From the NCBI GenBank assembly GCA_025506515.1, contig CM046454.1:38541440-38605439 (forward strand): DNA of 64,000 bases, given 5' to 3'. Within the stretch, counting starts at the first letter, position 1. Each line of letters starts with the position of its first letter. Positions 1 to 10,668 of the stretch are shown here, one piece after another. Both the position numbers and the translations under genes were made by a program. Below the pieces are notes generated by a model. That model was not told the origin of the DNA, did not search any database, and saw nothing but the letters and a program-made list of their open reading frames with translations. The DNA is from Flaveria trinervia. Lineage: Eukaryota > Streptophyta > Magnoliopsida > Asterales > Asteraceae.

Positions 1-294
1 ATTACATTTCATTTATACCCATTTTGTTACATATATATAAGACATGAAAGACATTTTACATTTGAGCTCCTAAACTAGGTACACATGTATCTACACAATC
101 ATTTTGAATTATGTTTGGCATGCACTAAATGTAGTTTCCACTCAAGATGAACCTATTCACATATCAAGAAACTTGCTCAGATTTAATGATATTTAAGAAT
201 TCAGGAATAAGCAAAGATATAATGTACTATCATTTCCCAAGCATATGTCATGCTGAAGCAGCATTAGACACAGTATTTTGTTTGTTCAAATTGA
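1..294 (-). repeat. Non-coding tail downstream of C1 RNase H, possible 3' LTR edge
   Basis: There is no coding potential after the RNase H stop. Bases ~20-95 resemble the last ~75 bases of the C3 LTR (37800-37874): both share a TTACATAT-like start, a GGCATGAAA/GACATGAAA word, AACTAGG and an ending CATGTATCTACA. Base ~95 may therefore be the terminus of a 3' LTR running off the window. This end does not match the far end of the presumed C1 5' LTR (~25919), so it may belong to a different family that recombined with C1. I see no clear polypurine tract between 95 and 294. Confidence 0.3.
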
Positions 295-1286
295 TTAATC
301 TAAGTTAATCATGCCCAGAGACTCAATTAGAAAATTAAATCTGACTGAATCAAAGGCTGTAGTGAATAAATCAGCAAGCTGATTTGTTGTATCCACTTTG
401 ACTAACTTAATCAAACCTTTTTCTGAGGAATCTCTCAGAAAATTATATCTTATTTCAATATGTTTTGTTTTACTATGCTGCACAAGATTAGTAGTTATAA
501 ACATAGCAACAGAATTGTCTATGTAAATTGAAGTTTGAAGGAAGTTATAACCATAGTCAAGCAATTGGTTTTGCAACCAAAGGACTTGTGAACAACCAAC
601 TGAAGCAGCTATGTACTCAGCCTCAGCTGTGGATACAGAGATATTGGTTTGTTTCTTGCACTACCATGATAGTAGTCTTGGTCCTATGAATTGACATCCA
701 CCAGTTGTGGATTTTCTGTTACTATTACAACCACCATAGTCACTATCTGAGTATGAGTAGAGTGTAAAGTCACCATCCTTTGGATACCAAAGACCAAGTC
801 CTGGTTTTCCTTTGAGATATCTGAAAATCCTTTTCACAGCATTTAAATAAGACTCCTTTGGATTAGATTGGTACCTAGCACACACACACACAGCAAACAT
901 AATGTTAGGTCTACTGGTAGTTAGATACATAAGTGATCCTATCATTGATCTATATAATTTTTGATCAATAGATTTTCCTGAAGGATCAGGTACAATCTTA
1001 TCAATTGTTGATGCTGGTGTTTTGCATGAGGATACATCAGCAAGATTGTATTTCTTCAAAATTTGATGTATGTATTTTTCTTGATTGATGAATATCCCAT
1101 TTGATTTTTGATGAACTTGAAGACCAAGAAAGAAAGTCAATTCACCCATTGAACTCATCTGAAATTCAAATTTCATCAGCTCTTCAAAATTTACACACAA
1201 TCTCTTATTAGTTGATCAAAATATGATGTCATCAACATATATTTGAACACTAAGCGATCTTGATGTTCTTGTTTGAGAAAGAGTGT
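295..1286 (-). pseudogene. C1 RT C-terminal part and RNase H (copia)
   Basis: Two open blocks (661-1200 and 295-576) carry the second half of copia RT and RNase H. The RT motif YVDDI lies at about 1224-1241. It is followed within a few codons by an in-frame TGA, where an expected FGST reads F-stop-ST, consistent with loss of one base. Downstream come FFLGLQV, the family motif YRSMIGSLMYLTTSRPNI, and the RNase H region with YSDSDYGGC. At the C terminus are DNSVAM, where copia elements usually have DNEAAI, and KHIEIRYNFLRD. The gap around 577-660 contains the STAEAEYIA-like region, not open in one frame. Confidence 0.85.
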
Positions 1287-2009
1287 CTAATCAATGTTTC
1301 CTCTTTTGTAGCCATGCTTTAGCAAGAAAGATGATAATGTTTCATACCACTTTCTTGGTGCTTGGTGAAGACCATACAATGCTTTGTCTAGCTTGTATAC
1401 CCTATGTGGATAATAAGGATCTTCAAAACCAAGGGGTTGTGACACATAAACTTCCTCATCAATTTTCCCATATAGGAATGCACACTTGACATCCATCTGA
1501 TACATAGTGAACTTCATATATGATGCATAAGTTAGGAACACTATTATGGCTTCAATTCTTACAACTGGTGCAAAAACTTCATCATAGTCTAATCCCTTTT
1601 CTTGTGTGTATCCTTGTGCAATCAACCTTGCCTTATTTCTTACAATGATTCCTCTATCATCAAGTTTATTTTTGTATAGCCACCTCGTACCAATAAGATG
1701 TTGGCCTTTTGGTAAATCAACTAGAGACCATACTTTTTGCTTTCTAAATTGTTGAAGCTTTTCTTGCATAGCTTCAATCCAGCTATTGTCCTTTAAAGCA
1801 GTAGTGATGCTTGGAGAAACCACTTGAGAAAGAAAACAACTGAAAACACAAATGTTGGCAATACCATTTTGACTTCTTGTAGTTCTCTTTGTAAGATCTC
1901 CAATGATGTTGTTGACTGGATGAGTCTTATTGATTCTTGTTAATGGAGTGAATTCAACTAGAATGGATGATTCCAAGTTAGTCATATCTATAGGTGCCGA
2001 CTGATCCAA
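1287..2009 (-). pseudogene. C1 reverse transcriptase, N-terminal part
   Basis: This 240-codon open block holds the copia RT core: WIEAMQEKLQQF, the WSLVDLPKG motif, IGTRWLYKNKLDD, a KARLIAQGYTQEKGLDYDE stretch, FAPVVRIEAI, YQMDVKCAFLYGKI (the D of motif A present) and PHRVYKLDKALYGLHQAPRKWYETL. It continues in another frame into the YVDDI block to the left. The start shown is only the first Met of an open stretch; the real protein was a gag-pol polyprotein. A frameshift at ~1286 separates it from the rest of RT. Confidence 0.85.
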
Positions 2010-2420
2010 ACCAAGTTGAGAGTGTAGGAAGTAATAAAAAGTTCAACATATGGTGTTGAATGATCTTCTGTAGTTTGATTATTAGTAGCATTGTGATTGT
2101 CTTCTACAGGAGCTGTAGTGGCTTCTCTAGAATTGGTTTGCTCTTTGGTAGGACTTATAGGAACTTCTCCGAAATCATTTCTCTTCCGTAGAAGTTACAG
2201 GAACTTCTCCGGAATCATTTATCTCTTCTGTAGGAGTTACAGCAGCTTCTCCGGATGATAAGTGATCATTTCCACATGTAGTGTCAGTATCTGTTGCTGA
2301 AGTGTTTCCACCTGAGGATGTGTGTCTCCTTGGATGGTTAGCAGATAATGTTACTTCATTCATATGAGGTGGAACATTGCATGCAGTATTCACTGCTTCA
2401 GCCCAAAATATGATTGGCAA
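2010..2420 (-). pseudogene. C1 integrase-RT linker, Ser/Thr/Glu-rich, with repeated phrase
   Basis: The linker between integrase and RT is low-complexity. A Ser/Thr/Glu-rich repeat of about 55 nt recurs at ~2160-2245 (EVPVTSTEE-type peptide). The underlying DNA contains TTCCGTAGAAG and TTCTGTAGGAG words that resemble the TTCCGCAG words in this element's own LTR (25383-25715). The right end of the open block (2350-2420) still encodes the integrase-end motif PIIFWAEAVNTACNV. There is no catalytic function in the linker itself. Confidence 0.6.
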
Positions 2421-3100
2421 TTATGAATCAGCTAGCATTGTTCTAGCTGCCTCAATGAGAGTTTTGTTTCTTCTTTTAGCCACTCCATTTTGTTGTGGAG
2501 TTCTTGGTATACTGAATTGCCTTGCAATACCTTTGCTCCTACAAAATGAATCCAGTTCAAAATTGACAAATTCAGTACCATTGTCACTCCTAAAAGTTTT
2601 AACTTTTGCATCAAGTTGATTCTCAATCTTGATCACAAAGTCCATTAATGTTTTTGATGTTCCACTTTTTTTTTCCAATGGTCATCACATTGGTAGGACC
2701 AAACAGATACATGTGAAACAATTTGAGTGGTGTAATAATAGTATTGATAATTTTGGATTTATGTGACACCTATGTTATTTTCCTTTGTAACAAGAAGAAC
2801 AGTGAGTTGAGCAATGAAACTCTTTCTTTGGTAATCCAATAATTAAGTCATTTGTCACCAATTTTTCATGTTCTTCATGTTAAAGTGGACAAGCCTTCTG
2901 TGCCATAGTTGAGATACATCTTCTCATAACTTAGATAGAAGGCATGCTTCATGATTTGTGAGTGAGGGGTTGTTCATGTCCAAAACATAAGTGTTTCCTT
3001 TTCTTGATGCTTTAAGACGGACCCAATCTTCTGGAATAGAAAAACCTGTCTTAAGAATGTAACAGTTAGTATTATCAAACAATGTGGTGTAATTTTGATC
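2421..3100 (-). pseudogene. C1 integrase (copia rve domain), decayed
   Basis: The block at 2421-2678 encodes the end of the integrase core: FRSDNGTEF with its catalytic Asp, LDSFCRSKGIARQFSIPRTP and QQNGVAKRRNKTLIEAARTM. Where copia integrases usually have Glu in NGVVERKNR this copy has Lys, so the third catalytic residue is probably lost. To the right, 2820-3100 holds the GAG-pre-integrase zinc region (LWHRRLVHFNMKNM) with a stop soon after. The stretch 2679-2819 is degenerate. Inference: inactive integrase. Confidence 0.8.
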
Positions 3101-3105
3101 ACAAA

Positions 3106-3351
3106 TTAGAGATACACTAAGTAAACTATACTGTAAATTTCACAATAATTTACTTTTTCAAACTTGAGTACAACATTTGTTACCATTCCTTCACCAACAA
3201 TTTTACCTCCCTTTTTATCCCCACCAAATGCCACATAAGAAGCATTTTTATTTTTGAAATCATAGAAAAGTGAACAGTTTCCTGTTATATGCCAGGAACA
3301 ACCACTGTCAACATACCACTTGTTGTCAGCTCTCCAATATTGTTCATGCAT
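3106..3351 (-). pseudogene. C1 aspartic protease (copia)
   Basis: The 81-codon open block contains NKWYVDSGCSWHITG, the copia-type aspartic protease active site (D-S-G), then YVAFGGDKKGGKIVGEGMV and a beta-strand-like VLKFEKVNYC. It is the same domain as 13498-13983 in C2 but shorter; the downstream LLSVSQ region is out of frame. It lies between the gag CCHC repeats to the right and the GAG-pre-integrase region to the left, as expected for copia. Confidence 0.8.
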
Positions 3352-3913
3352 TCAGAAATAAATCAGTTAGAATTGACAACCCAAGCTTTAATCATCTTGG
3401 GTTTGCCAGGATTGTCTAAAATAGTTACTCCTTCATGAATAAGTCTTGAAGTTTCAATTTAGTTTTGCTTGATTCATTCTGAGTTGTTTCAGATGAGGAT
3501 GATTCTGTTAAAGGGGATGTTGATGAACTAGGTTCTTGTTTCTCAATTTCTTCTTGATTCAACTTAATTTTGTTCATTTGAGGCTTTGGTTTTGATAATG
3601 AAACTTTATGATTAAATGTCTCACATCTTATGTTTTTGAATGAGGTATATGAATTCCCTTTTCAAAATTATCAAAGAATACATCATCATCCTTTATTCCC
3701 TTCAGTCAAATCTACCTTTTATGGGGTGTTTTTGATTGCCTAAAATGATATTTTCTTTGATGGATGATCACTTATGGATGTTTTATCCTTTGATTTTGAC
3801 TTTGATTTTTGTTTAGACTTTTTTCAGTTTAGAAGCCTTTTCACAATCAGTAGATTGAGTGTCTGATTCAGACTTATCTGATTCTTTCTTCTTTGTGCCT
3901 TTTGTCTTGTTCT
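3352..3913 (-). pseudogene. C1 degenerate gag-protease junction
   Basis: There is no open frame of useful length. Translated fragments such as NPGKPKMIKAWV show that it was coding and joined the basic C-terminal gag region to protease. Several in-frame stops and frameshifts are present. Nothing else is recognisable. Confidence 0.5.
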
Positions 3914-4834
3914 TTATGTTAAAATAGCATTCGTTAGTGGAATGGTTATTTTTTTGCAGATAGCACAATGTTTGTTGAAGTAGCAGTTAGTAGTCATGTG
4001 ATTGTTCATATTGCAAATAGAACAGTAACTACTGAAGTAACAATCTTTAGTATTATGGTTTTTCATGTCACACCATTTGCAATACTTCTCATCTGATTCT
4101 TTCTTAGAATCATTTATTTTCTTATGGTTTTCCAACTTTTTAGGCTTTTCATCCTTCTTCAGCTTTGGAGTAGATTCTTTCTTTTCCACATTATGCAACT
4201 TTTGTTTGTTTGTTGCTGAATTCCTCTTCTGTAGATCATCTACTGAATCAGCATTAAGTTCTACTGAAGACTTTTTCTTCTTCCGCAGATCTGGTACTAA
4301 AGAGAGGTTCTTCTTCCGCAGATGATCGGCTGATGCCTTCTTCTTTTCTTTTTCCACTGATGACTTTTGCCTTTCCTTAGTAGAGGCACACTTCTCATTT
4401 CCTTCATTGGAAGAATTTTGTTGCTGAGATAGCTCTTGAAGACCTTCATTTAATTGAGCTATTCTCTTGTAGATGGTCTTCAGCATGTTTCTTTGTTTTG
4501 GAGGGTATGGAAGCTTTGTTTCTTCAAGCATTTTTGGAATTTTTGTTTCAATAGCAATATTTCTACCCTTGTTGACAAGATCATCATCATGTTCAACAGA
4601 ATCATCCAAGTCATCCCACTCATCAAAGTCAAATTCTGAATTCATTTGATTAATCTTTTCTGATTCAGAAGACTCAGTTTCATTCACCTTAGATTTATTA
4701 TCAATGTTTGGTTGATTAGAGCTAGTTCCTATATTGGTGATTGGCACAAAATGTTTTGACAAATTATTTGTCATTGATTCAGGTAAAGGACCATAGTTAT
4801 TGTTAACAGGAGGTGCTACAGTATTATAACCCAA
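3914..4834 (-). pseudogene. C1 C-terminal gag: acidic/basic linker with CCHC zinc knuckles
   Basis: This 306-codon open stretch begins with a GYNTVAPP motif and an acidic FDFDEWDDLDD segment. A coiled-coil-like segment follows at residues ~105-140 (KRIAQLNEGLQELSQQQ), then a long Lys/Glu/Ser-rich basic region. It ends with two complete CCHC knuckles, CKWCDMKNHNTKDC and CSICNMNNHMTTNC, and the start of a third (CAIC). Such multiple C-terminal knuckles bind nucleic acid. The DNA for the basic region contains the word CTTCCGCAGATGATC (about 4315-4330), also found in this element's LTR. The stop at 3914 is probably not native. Confidence 0.75.
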
Positions 4835-5717
4835 CCCAAACCTGTTCTTTGATTCAATATGAGAATTTAGTAATTTCTCATATTGCTAAGATGAGAGCTG
4901 AAACTTCTGAAGTTTCACTTCAGTTGATGCATGATCAGCCATGGATTTGGTTAAGGAAGTGGTCAGATGCTCACTTTGTGCTTTCAAACTGTAATTTTCA
5001 GAAACAATTTTGTCTAAATCCTTTTGTAAAGATTTAAGTTTAATTTGATATAACTAATGTTCTCTTACATGAGATTCATTCAAAATCATTGTTTCTTTAA
5101 CTTTATCAACTAATGTTGAGCATGGACTCTATATCTTTCTACTTCCTCAACACATATTGATGAACATAACCTGTCTCTTACCTCACTTGCCATGGGTGGA
5201 ATTTTGTTTTCCATGTGAGCCATTAGAGCTTGATTTCTTCTAAGACTTCCTTCTCATACAAACTCTAGTCACAAGTTCCATCTTAAAGAATGATCAGCCC
5301 AGATTCTTTTGAGCTGTTGGTTCATGCTGGTGTATTGGTGGCTAGTGGGGATGAGTTGGCCAGTTGGGGCTGCCTAAAGAATCTTTGACTTGATGGAGGT
5401 TGGTTAGCCTGATGATTCTGATGTTGTCGTGAGTCAGAATTTTATGGTTACATTCTCTTGAAAAGTGTCCATAGAGATTGCACTTGAAGCATCTAACCTT
5501 TGACTTATCAACTCCAATTCATGATGATTAACATGGAGCTGCCAAATTCTTGTTTCTTCTTAGATATTGTTTGGCTCTATAGGCAATCATTGCCATTTGC
5601 CATTGAAGATCCATCTCCTCCACTACATCCGGAGGCAGTTCTTCTAAATCTTGTTGACACATGTTGGCAGTGGGCAATGAACTTCCTAGGTAAGCTTGAA
5701 AGCTTGAACTGAAAGCT
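4835..5717 (-). pseudogene. C1 gag middle region with first CCHC knuckle, cut by C2
   Basis: The right end encodes SSSFQAYLGSSLPTANMC followed by an EEMDLQWQMAMIAYRAKQYL block, the usual sequence just before the knuckle in this type of copia gag. At ~5455-5496 a complete knuckle CFKCNLYGHFSREC is readable in another frame. The rest (4835-5450) is degenerate, with coiled-coil-like remnants. The C2 insertion begins at 5718; its target duplication AAGCT is 5713-5717. Confidence 0.75.
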
Positions 5718-6239
5718 TGTTGGTCCATGTGATCATATTACAGTGCAAACGATATTAAGAATCGTTCAATATCCAAGAAATATACTAAACAACAATAACA
5801 AAGAGGATTGAACACATTAAGAACTCATTCATAATAAGAGAATGATCAATGACAATCCATAACATAAAGCTCAAGGATAATTCTGTGTATTAACTGCTTT
5901 GAAATGATAAGTTGCAACAATGATAATCAATTAAGGTTTTACAAGCTTACCTACAATGAGAAGAAACAAAACAATATATAGCAGTCTATAGTTTCGCAGA
6001 CAGTTTCGCTGTTAGCGAAACTGGACTGCCGAAACTATAGTTTCGCCAGACGAAACAGTAGATTCGCCAGGCAAACAAAACAGCTAACTGTGAGCAAACT
6101 TATAGTTTCGCTCATAGTTTCACTGGACTGCCAAAATACATAAATCTAAGTACTTAAAAAAGGAAACTAACAAAAGACCTATTACAAGTAAAAGTAAACA
6201 AACTAAACTAAGGTGAGTCCAACCTATACGTGATCTTCA
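5718..6239 (-). repeat. C2 3' LTR
   Basis: On the plus strand it starts TGTTGGTCCATGTG and ends GATCTTCA. A minus-strand TATATATT box lies near 5974-5981, and ~9 copies of AGTTTCGC or its complement GCGAAACT lie at 5990-6125, upstream of the TATA in the direction of transcription (U3). It matches 17498-18019 throughout and C4's LTR at 58426-58945. Confidence 0.93.
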
Positions 6240-6258
6240 ATAGTCCCCCTAGGTTGGA
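6240..6258 (-). other. C2 polypurine tract
   Basis: On the minus strand CCAACCTAGGGGGACTAT abuts the LTR start TGAAGATCA. This is the plus-strand priming site for reverse transcription. The same tract occurs at the same place in C4 (58946-58963). Confidence 0.85.
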
Positions 6259-6320
6259 GCTCACCATCTTCACTTGGCTTGATTAGTCTCTTCAGCTCTG
6301 GTGACCTTTGTTGCTTTAGA

Positions 6321-8803
6321 TTAATCTTCAGGATCTCCTGCAACAGCTCCCTCTGAAGCTTCAGCACATGATTCTTTACGGTTTCCTCCTGCATCACTAG
6401 CTTCGTCGGGATGAGCACTAGCCCTCTCAAACTGCTTGGCCAAATCTTGAATATCCATGTTAAGGTCATCTTTAGCCCTTACCCTCTCGGTTAATTTCTT
6501 CACCTCTGCCCTCACCCCTCTAATCTTGTTGGCTACATTCATAAAGAGACTAGCTTCTTTCTGAGTCTCTTCCCCAGCTCCAGCCTTTATGTTATTCTCA
6601 CACAACACTAATAAATCTTCGTCGTAGAAACTGAACAACTCCATAGGATCAAAAACTTTAAATTCTTTGCCATTCTTCACCCTAATAAGAGCTTCCCCAG
6701 TGTTATTATCAGAAAACCATTTCTTGAAATCCTGTAGCTGTTGGGGAAGGGGATCAGATAATCTCACCCTGTTAACTATCTTTGGCGGTTTAATTCTCAG
6801 AACAATTTGTCCCTTTCCCGTTTCCCAGACCTTGTCTTTCTTTAACCTTCTCCGTTCTGCCTTCATGTAACCAAACGATTTGAAGTTATCATTAAGCCCA
6901 TTCTGTATTTCTTTCATTAGAAGTGTGGCTCTCTCACTCAAATGTGCATTCAGAAGTGGTAGAGCTGCCAAACGCCTAAGATCCCATTTAGGCAAGGACT
7001 TAAAAGCCTTCCTCTTATGCAAGTAGCTAATATTACCTCCCCTCCTCTTTATCATAAACATTTTAGGCTAGGATTATAGGACCAGCTAATAATCTTCTTG
7101 TCAGCCTCCTGTTTGCTCAACCCTCCCATATGTTGGAATAGGGCAGTGATTTATTCTGGTTCCTTCTCCTTTACAAACCATTCGGCTCTATCCATCTCAA
7201 ACACAACTTTAGCATCCTCTCTTTTCTTTGCCACATAGATCAATGGTCTCTCATCAACTTCATCATCCTCTTCTTCATCAATCAATCCCTTCCCTTTTCA
7301 TCATCTCTTTCCACTGACTTCTCTCTTATTACTTCTTCTCCAACTAAATCCTTCTCAACATCAAGACCCAAGTCAACAAATCCAGCCTCAAAATTTTTTT
7401 CTTCATTCTCTCTTCCAACATCCTCAGCTCTAGCTTCACAATCTCCATCATCAGTGGTTGCTGCACCAGATATGCCCTCTCTTGCCTTGGATGAAGTACC
7501 ACATTTAGAAATGGATACTTTGAAGTGTCAGTCAGATCATCGAACTCAGATGGAGTTAGTTGATCAGGCAGGCCGACTACAGCTTTCAGATGTGCAATCT
7601 CCTCAAATAACTTCTTCAGTAGGCGGTTTTGATCAACAAGCATCTTCTTCATGCCCTCTATCACCTCATCTTTTTGTTTTTCTCAAATCTCTTGATTTGT
7701 AAGTTAGTCTTCATCATGCTCAGTTCGTTTGCCAAAGAATTATTAAGATTGCGAATCATGTCTTCATCAAGTTTTCCTCTTTCCACCCTTCTTTTAGTGA
7801 ATCCTTCATGTCTCTATTTAGTACGCCTATCAGGTTCTGTAGTATCGGCTTTCTTCTTCATCTTCTTTCCTTCTCTAATCTTATCTCTTCAGCTTTTTCA
7901 GTTATATCTTCCTCAAAATCATAATATTTCTCCTTAGCATATCTCTTTCTTTTCTTGGTTGCTTCAGATCGCTGTGCTCTGGTTTCTTCAGCTCTTTTGT
8001 TCTCAGATTCATCCACCCATCTACTATAACTCCATCTCTCTCGAGGATACATATTTTCCCAAGGTGGGTGATCTTTCCACTAAAATCGTGGCGTATTGCA
8101 CAACAGTCAGCAAAAATGCGGGGGTTCATTTGTACCATCCTCTTCACTTCATGGTTTGGTAACATCTGGTATAATATCATCAAAAATCATTTGAAGAAAA
8201 TGGGGATATAATAGCCATTTATCCTTCTTCAAGGCCATCACGTTCTCAGCCATGCATGCAAATATCAATTTGGCAATGTTGGCCTTATCTCTTTTGCAAC
8301 ACAATGCATCGCCTTTGCCCAATCAATGTTTAGTCCGTCTGATCCACCTTTACGGTGATCAAGACACATGATGAATACATGACCAATAATATCCATTCCT
8401 TGGACACAAATGACTTCTTGATCTCCTTGCGGGAAACAAAAGCAGGCCCCTCATATCCCATGCTTCTAAACACCTCGATCACCTCTAAATCTGACATAGT
8501 CATTTCGTCTCCAGAATCTTCTTCTAGTCTCAAAATCCTAGACACAATATCAGTAGTAATGGTAACTTCGTGATCTAAGACTTTAGTAGTAATTCTTTGT
8601 GAATTTCCTCGTGTAGCGTACTCAGCAGATCTCCAGAAATCTCTGATATGAAGATCATAAATGGTGGTCGAGTAAGATATGGCATAAGCTATGGGTGATC
8701 TTTGCAGCCATCTAATACAGTCTCTGAACCCAGCAGCCTTAGGATGTGTATCATCCAAAATAGCAGTGATATTATTCCGCTCATCGAACTTTAAGTTAGC
8801 CAT
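6321..8803 (-). pseudogene. C2 additional ORF (aORF) downstream of pol
   Basis: The start is the ATG at 8801-8803 (MANLKFDERNN), right after a splice-acceptor-like sequence. The N-terminal block (8330-8803) has SPIAYAISYSTTIYDLHIRDFW and the repeated ITTKVLDHEVTITTDIVSRI pattern. The middle (7344-8183) is charged, with NPRIFADCCAIRHDFSGKITH and a coiled coil (IEGMKKMLVDQNRLLKKLFEEI). The C-terminal block (6321-7061) has RRGGNISYLHKRKAF and KKWFSDNNTGEALIRVKNGK. At least five frameshifts or stops break it. Inference: SIRE/Maximus-type aORF of unknown function, with similar ORFs in C3 and C4. I see no signal peptide or transmembrane span, so an envelope role is not supported. Confidence 0.75.
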
Positions 8804-9600
8804 TTGATCCTAAGAAAAAGACCAAATAAGTTGAATAAGAATTCAAGGAATTAAGAAAAGAATAAAAGAAAATTAAAATAAAAAAAATTGCATGCTGAAA
8901 AAATAGTTTCACAGACAGTTTCTATGGGTGAAAGTGTAGTTTCGCGAGCTAAAGCATGTCAATTTCGCTAAACAGGAAAGGTAGTTTTGACCGGGCGAAA
9001 CTGTACGACCAAATGTCCATATCCGACGAAACTGAAGCTTGGTCAGCGAAACTGTTAGATTCGCTTGGACGGAATAACCTCACAGTTTCGTTGAAATTTA
9101 AACAACTTTCGTTCAGTTTCGCTGGATAATCGGTAGTTTCACTGGATGAACAGCGAAGACACCAAAGAGGCACAACTAAATAACAGAGAATGTGTTATTA
9201 TTAACAAGATTAAAAGAGTGTCCAGTGTTCGAAACTCACATGTGAACCTAATACAACCAAAACACATAAGCAACAACCTAAAATCACTAAATCAATGAAA
9301 CAGTCACGGTAAAGCCCTAAGAAAGAGGAAAATACGAAAGTGCGAAAGCGTAAGGATATAATTTCGCAGAAGGACATATATAGCAAATAGTTTCTCATGC
9401 TGCGAAACTATAGTTTCGCCAGACGAAATAGCAGTTTCGCCAGGCGAAGTTGCAATTTCAACAGACGAAATTCAGATCAGAATGACTTCGCTTATAATGA
9501 GAATGTTAAGCGAAATTGCAATTTCGTTTAGTGAAACAAATAGAGAAAGTATAGTTTCGCTGCAATTTTTTTAATGATATACAACATAACAGAGCCCAAA
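8804..9600 (-). promoter_or_regulatory. C2 internal promoter-like module and spliced leader before aORF
   Basis: Reading right to left, 9390-9560 is packed with AGTTTCGC, GCGAAACT and variants. A TATATATG box follows at 9376-9382, then a short A-rich stretch, a donor (CACAT|GTGAGTTTCG, intron from 9239) and an acceptor (CTTTTTCTTAG, intron end at 8810) seven bases before the aORF ATG. The predicted 430-nt intron also contains AGTTTCGC words (8905-9160). The LTR has the same TATA-beside-motif layout. C4 conserves all of these signals at 61553-62500. That an mRNA starts here is inference. Confidence 0.55.
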
Positions 9601-10635
9601 ATTGATCGGAGATCACATCCTCAGATAAATATAGCACAAAGATGAATTAGATCATCGATCGGCAATGAGATCACAATGATAACTGAATCTAATCACGTTC
9701 TTTGAATGAATTTTGAAATTCTTAAACAGATCAATAACGATTACTGATATGTTTATCCGCTTAAACCCAAGCCTTATCTTTTTCATAGATAGCATATTAT
9801 TTGTTAAGGTTCGATTAGTTGCTTTAGAATGTTGGGACCCCATAATCATTTGACAAAAACCCTCACCCAACCTCATAATTTCTTGAATTTTGGTAGGATC
9901 TTTACAGAGCAAGGTTTGTGCATTAGTGTGCAAGTGAGTATTATCAGAATATTGCATTCCGATATGAAATCATCATTTAAATGATGTGATACAAATTAGA
10001 TCAAATAGGTGAGAGCTCCAGGTCTATACGCACATATAACAAAGGATATGACCATTTAATCATGTGCTGATGAGAGCTCCAAGTCAGTACCACCGTACAG
10101 CAGAGGAGATCATCACTCTAGGTCAGTACCACCGTACAGCAGAGGAGATTAGCACAAAGACAAGACATATAAATACACCAAACATCACTCATGGATAGGG
10201 CTTAAATGATTTGTATCATGGTGTGAGAAAGATCAATTCTCAATCCGATTTTTGTTGAGACTCAGTTTTCATGCAGGCGGAAATGATCGCGTAAATCTAG
10301 ATATCCTTAAGAATATATTTTAATGTAAATCAAAATGCTGCTGCTTACTTTATTTGTCAGGCTGAGTCTATCAAGCATATCGTTACAGAATATGTTTATT
10401 TGAGCATTATATGTGCTCCCTTTTTTTTAAAATAAGATGTGAAATAGATAACAGCATCAATTAGTATCATTTCTCATTTTATGTACCAATCATGCAAAAA
10501 TTAACATATCCAGGATATACAATCATTTCTCGTCATTTCAATATTAACACCTAGATTATTATAAGGCTCCCCCAAAAATTTATTTTAGAAGATAAAAGTT
10601 AATAAGGTGACAACTATTATTATATTATTATTATA

Positions 10636-10668
<33 letters not shown>

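Noticed and set aside
1..95. 3' LTR partner of the C1 5' LTR (24890-25919)
   Set aside because: Only a vague pattern is shared; the sequence matches the C3 LTR end better, so I did not pair them.
6321..8803. Envelope gene in C2 (retrovirus-like)
   Set aside because: Position is env-like, but there is no signal peptide, transmembrane span or glycoprotein-like Cys pattern.
9652..9957. 101-codon minus-strand frame in the C2 spacer as a new small gene
   Set aside because: The homologous C4 segment has stops, and the DNA is equally similar outside the frame.
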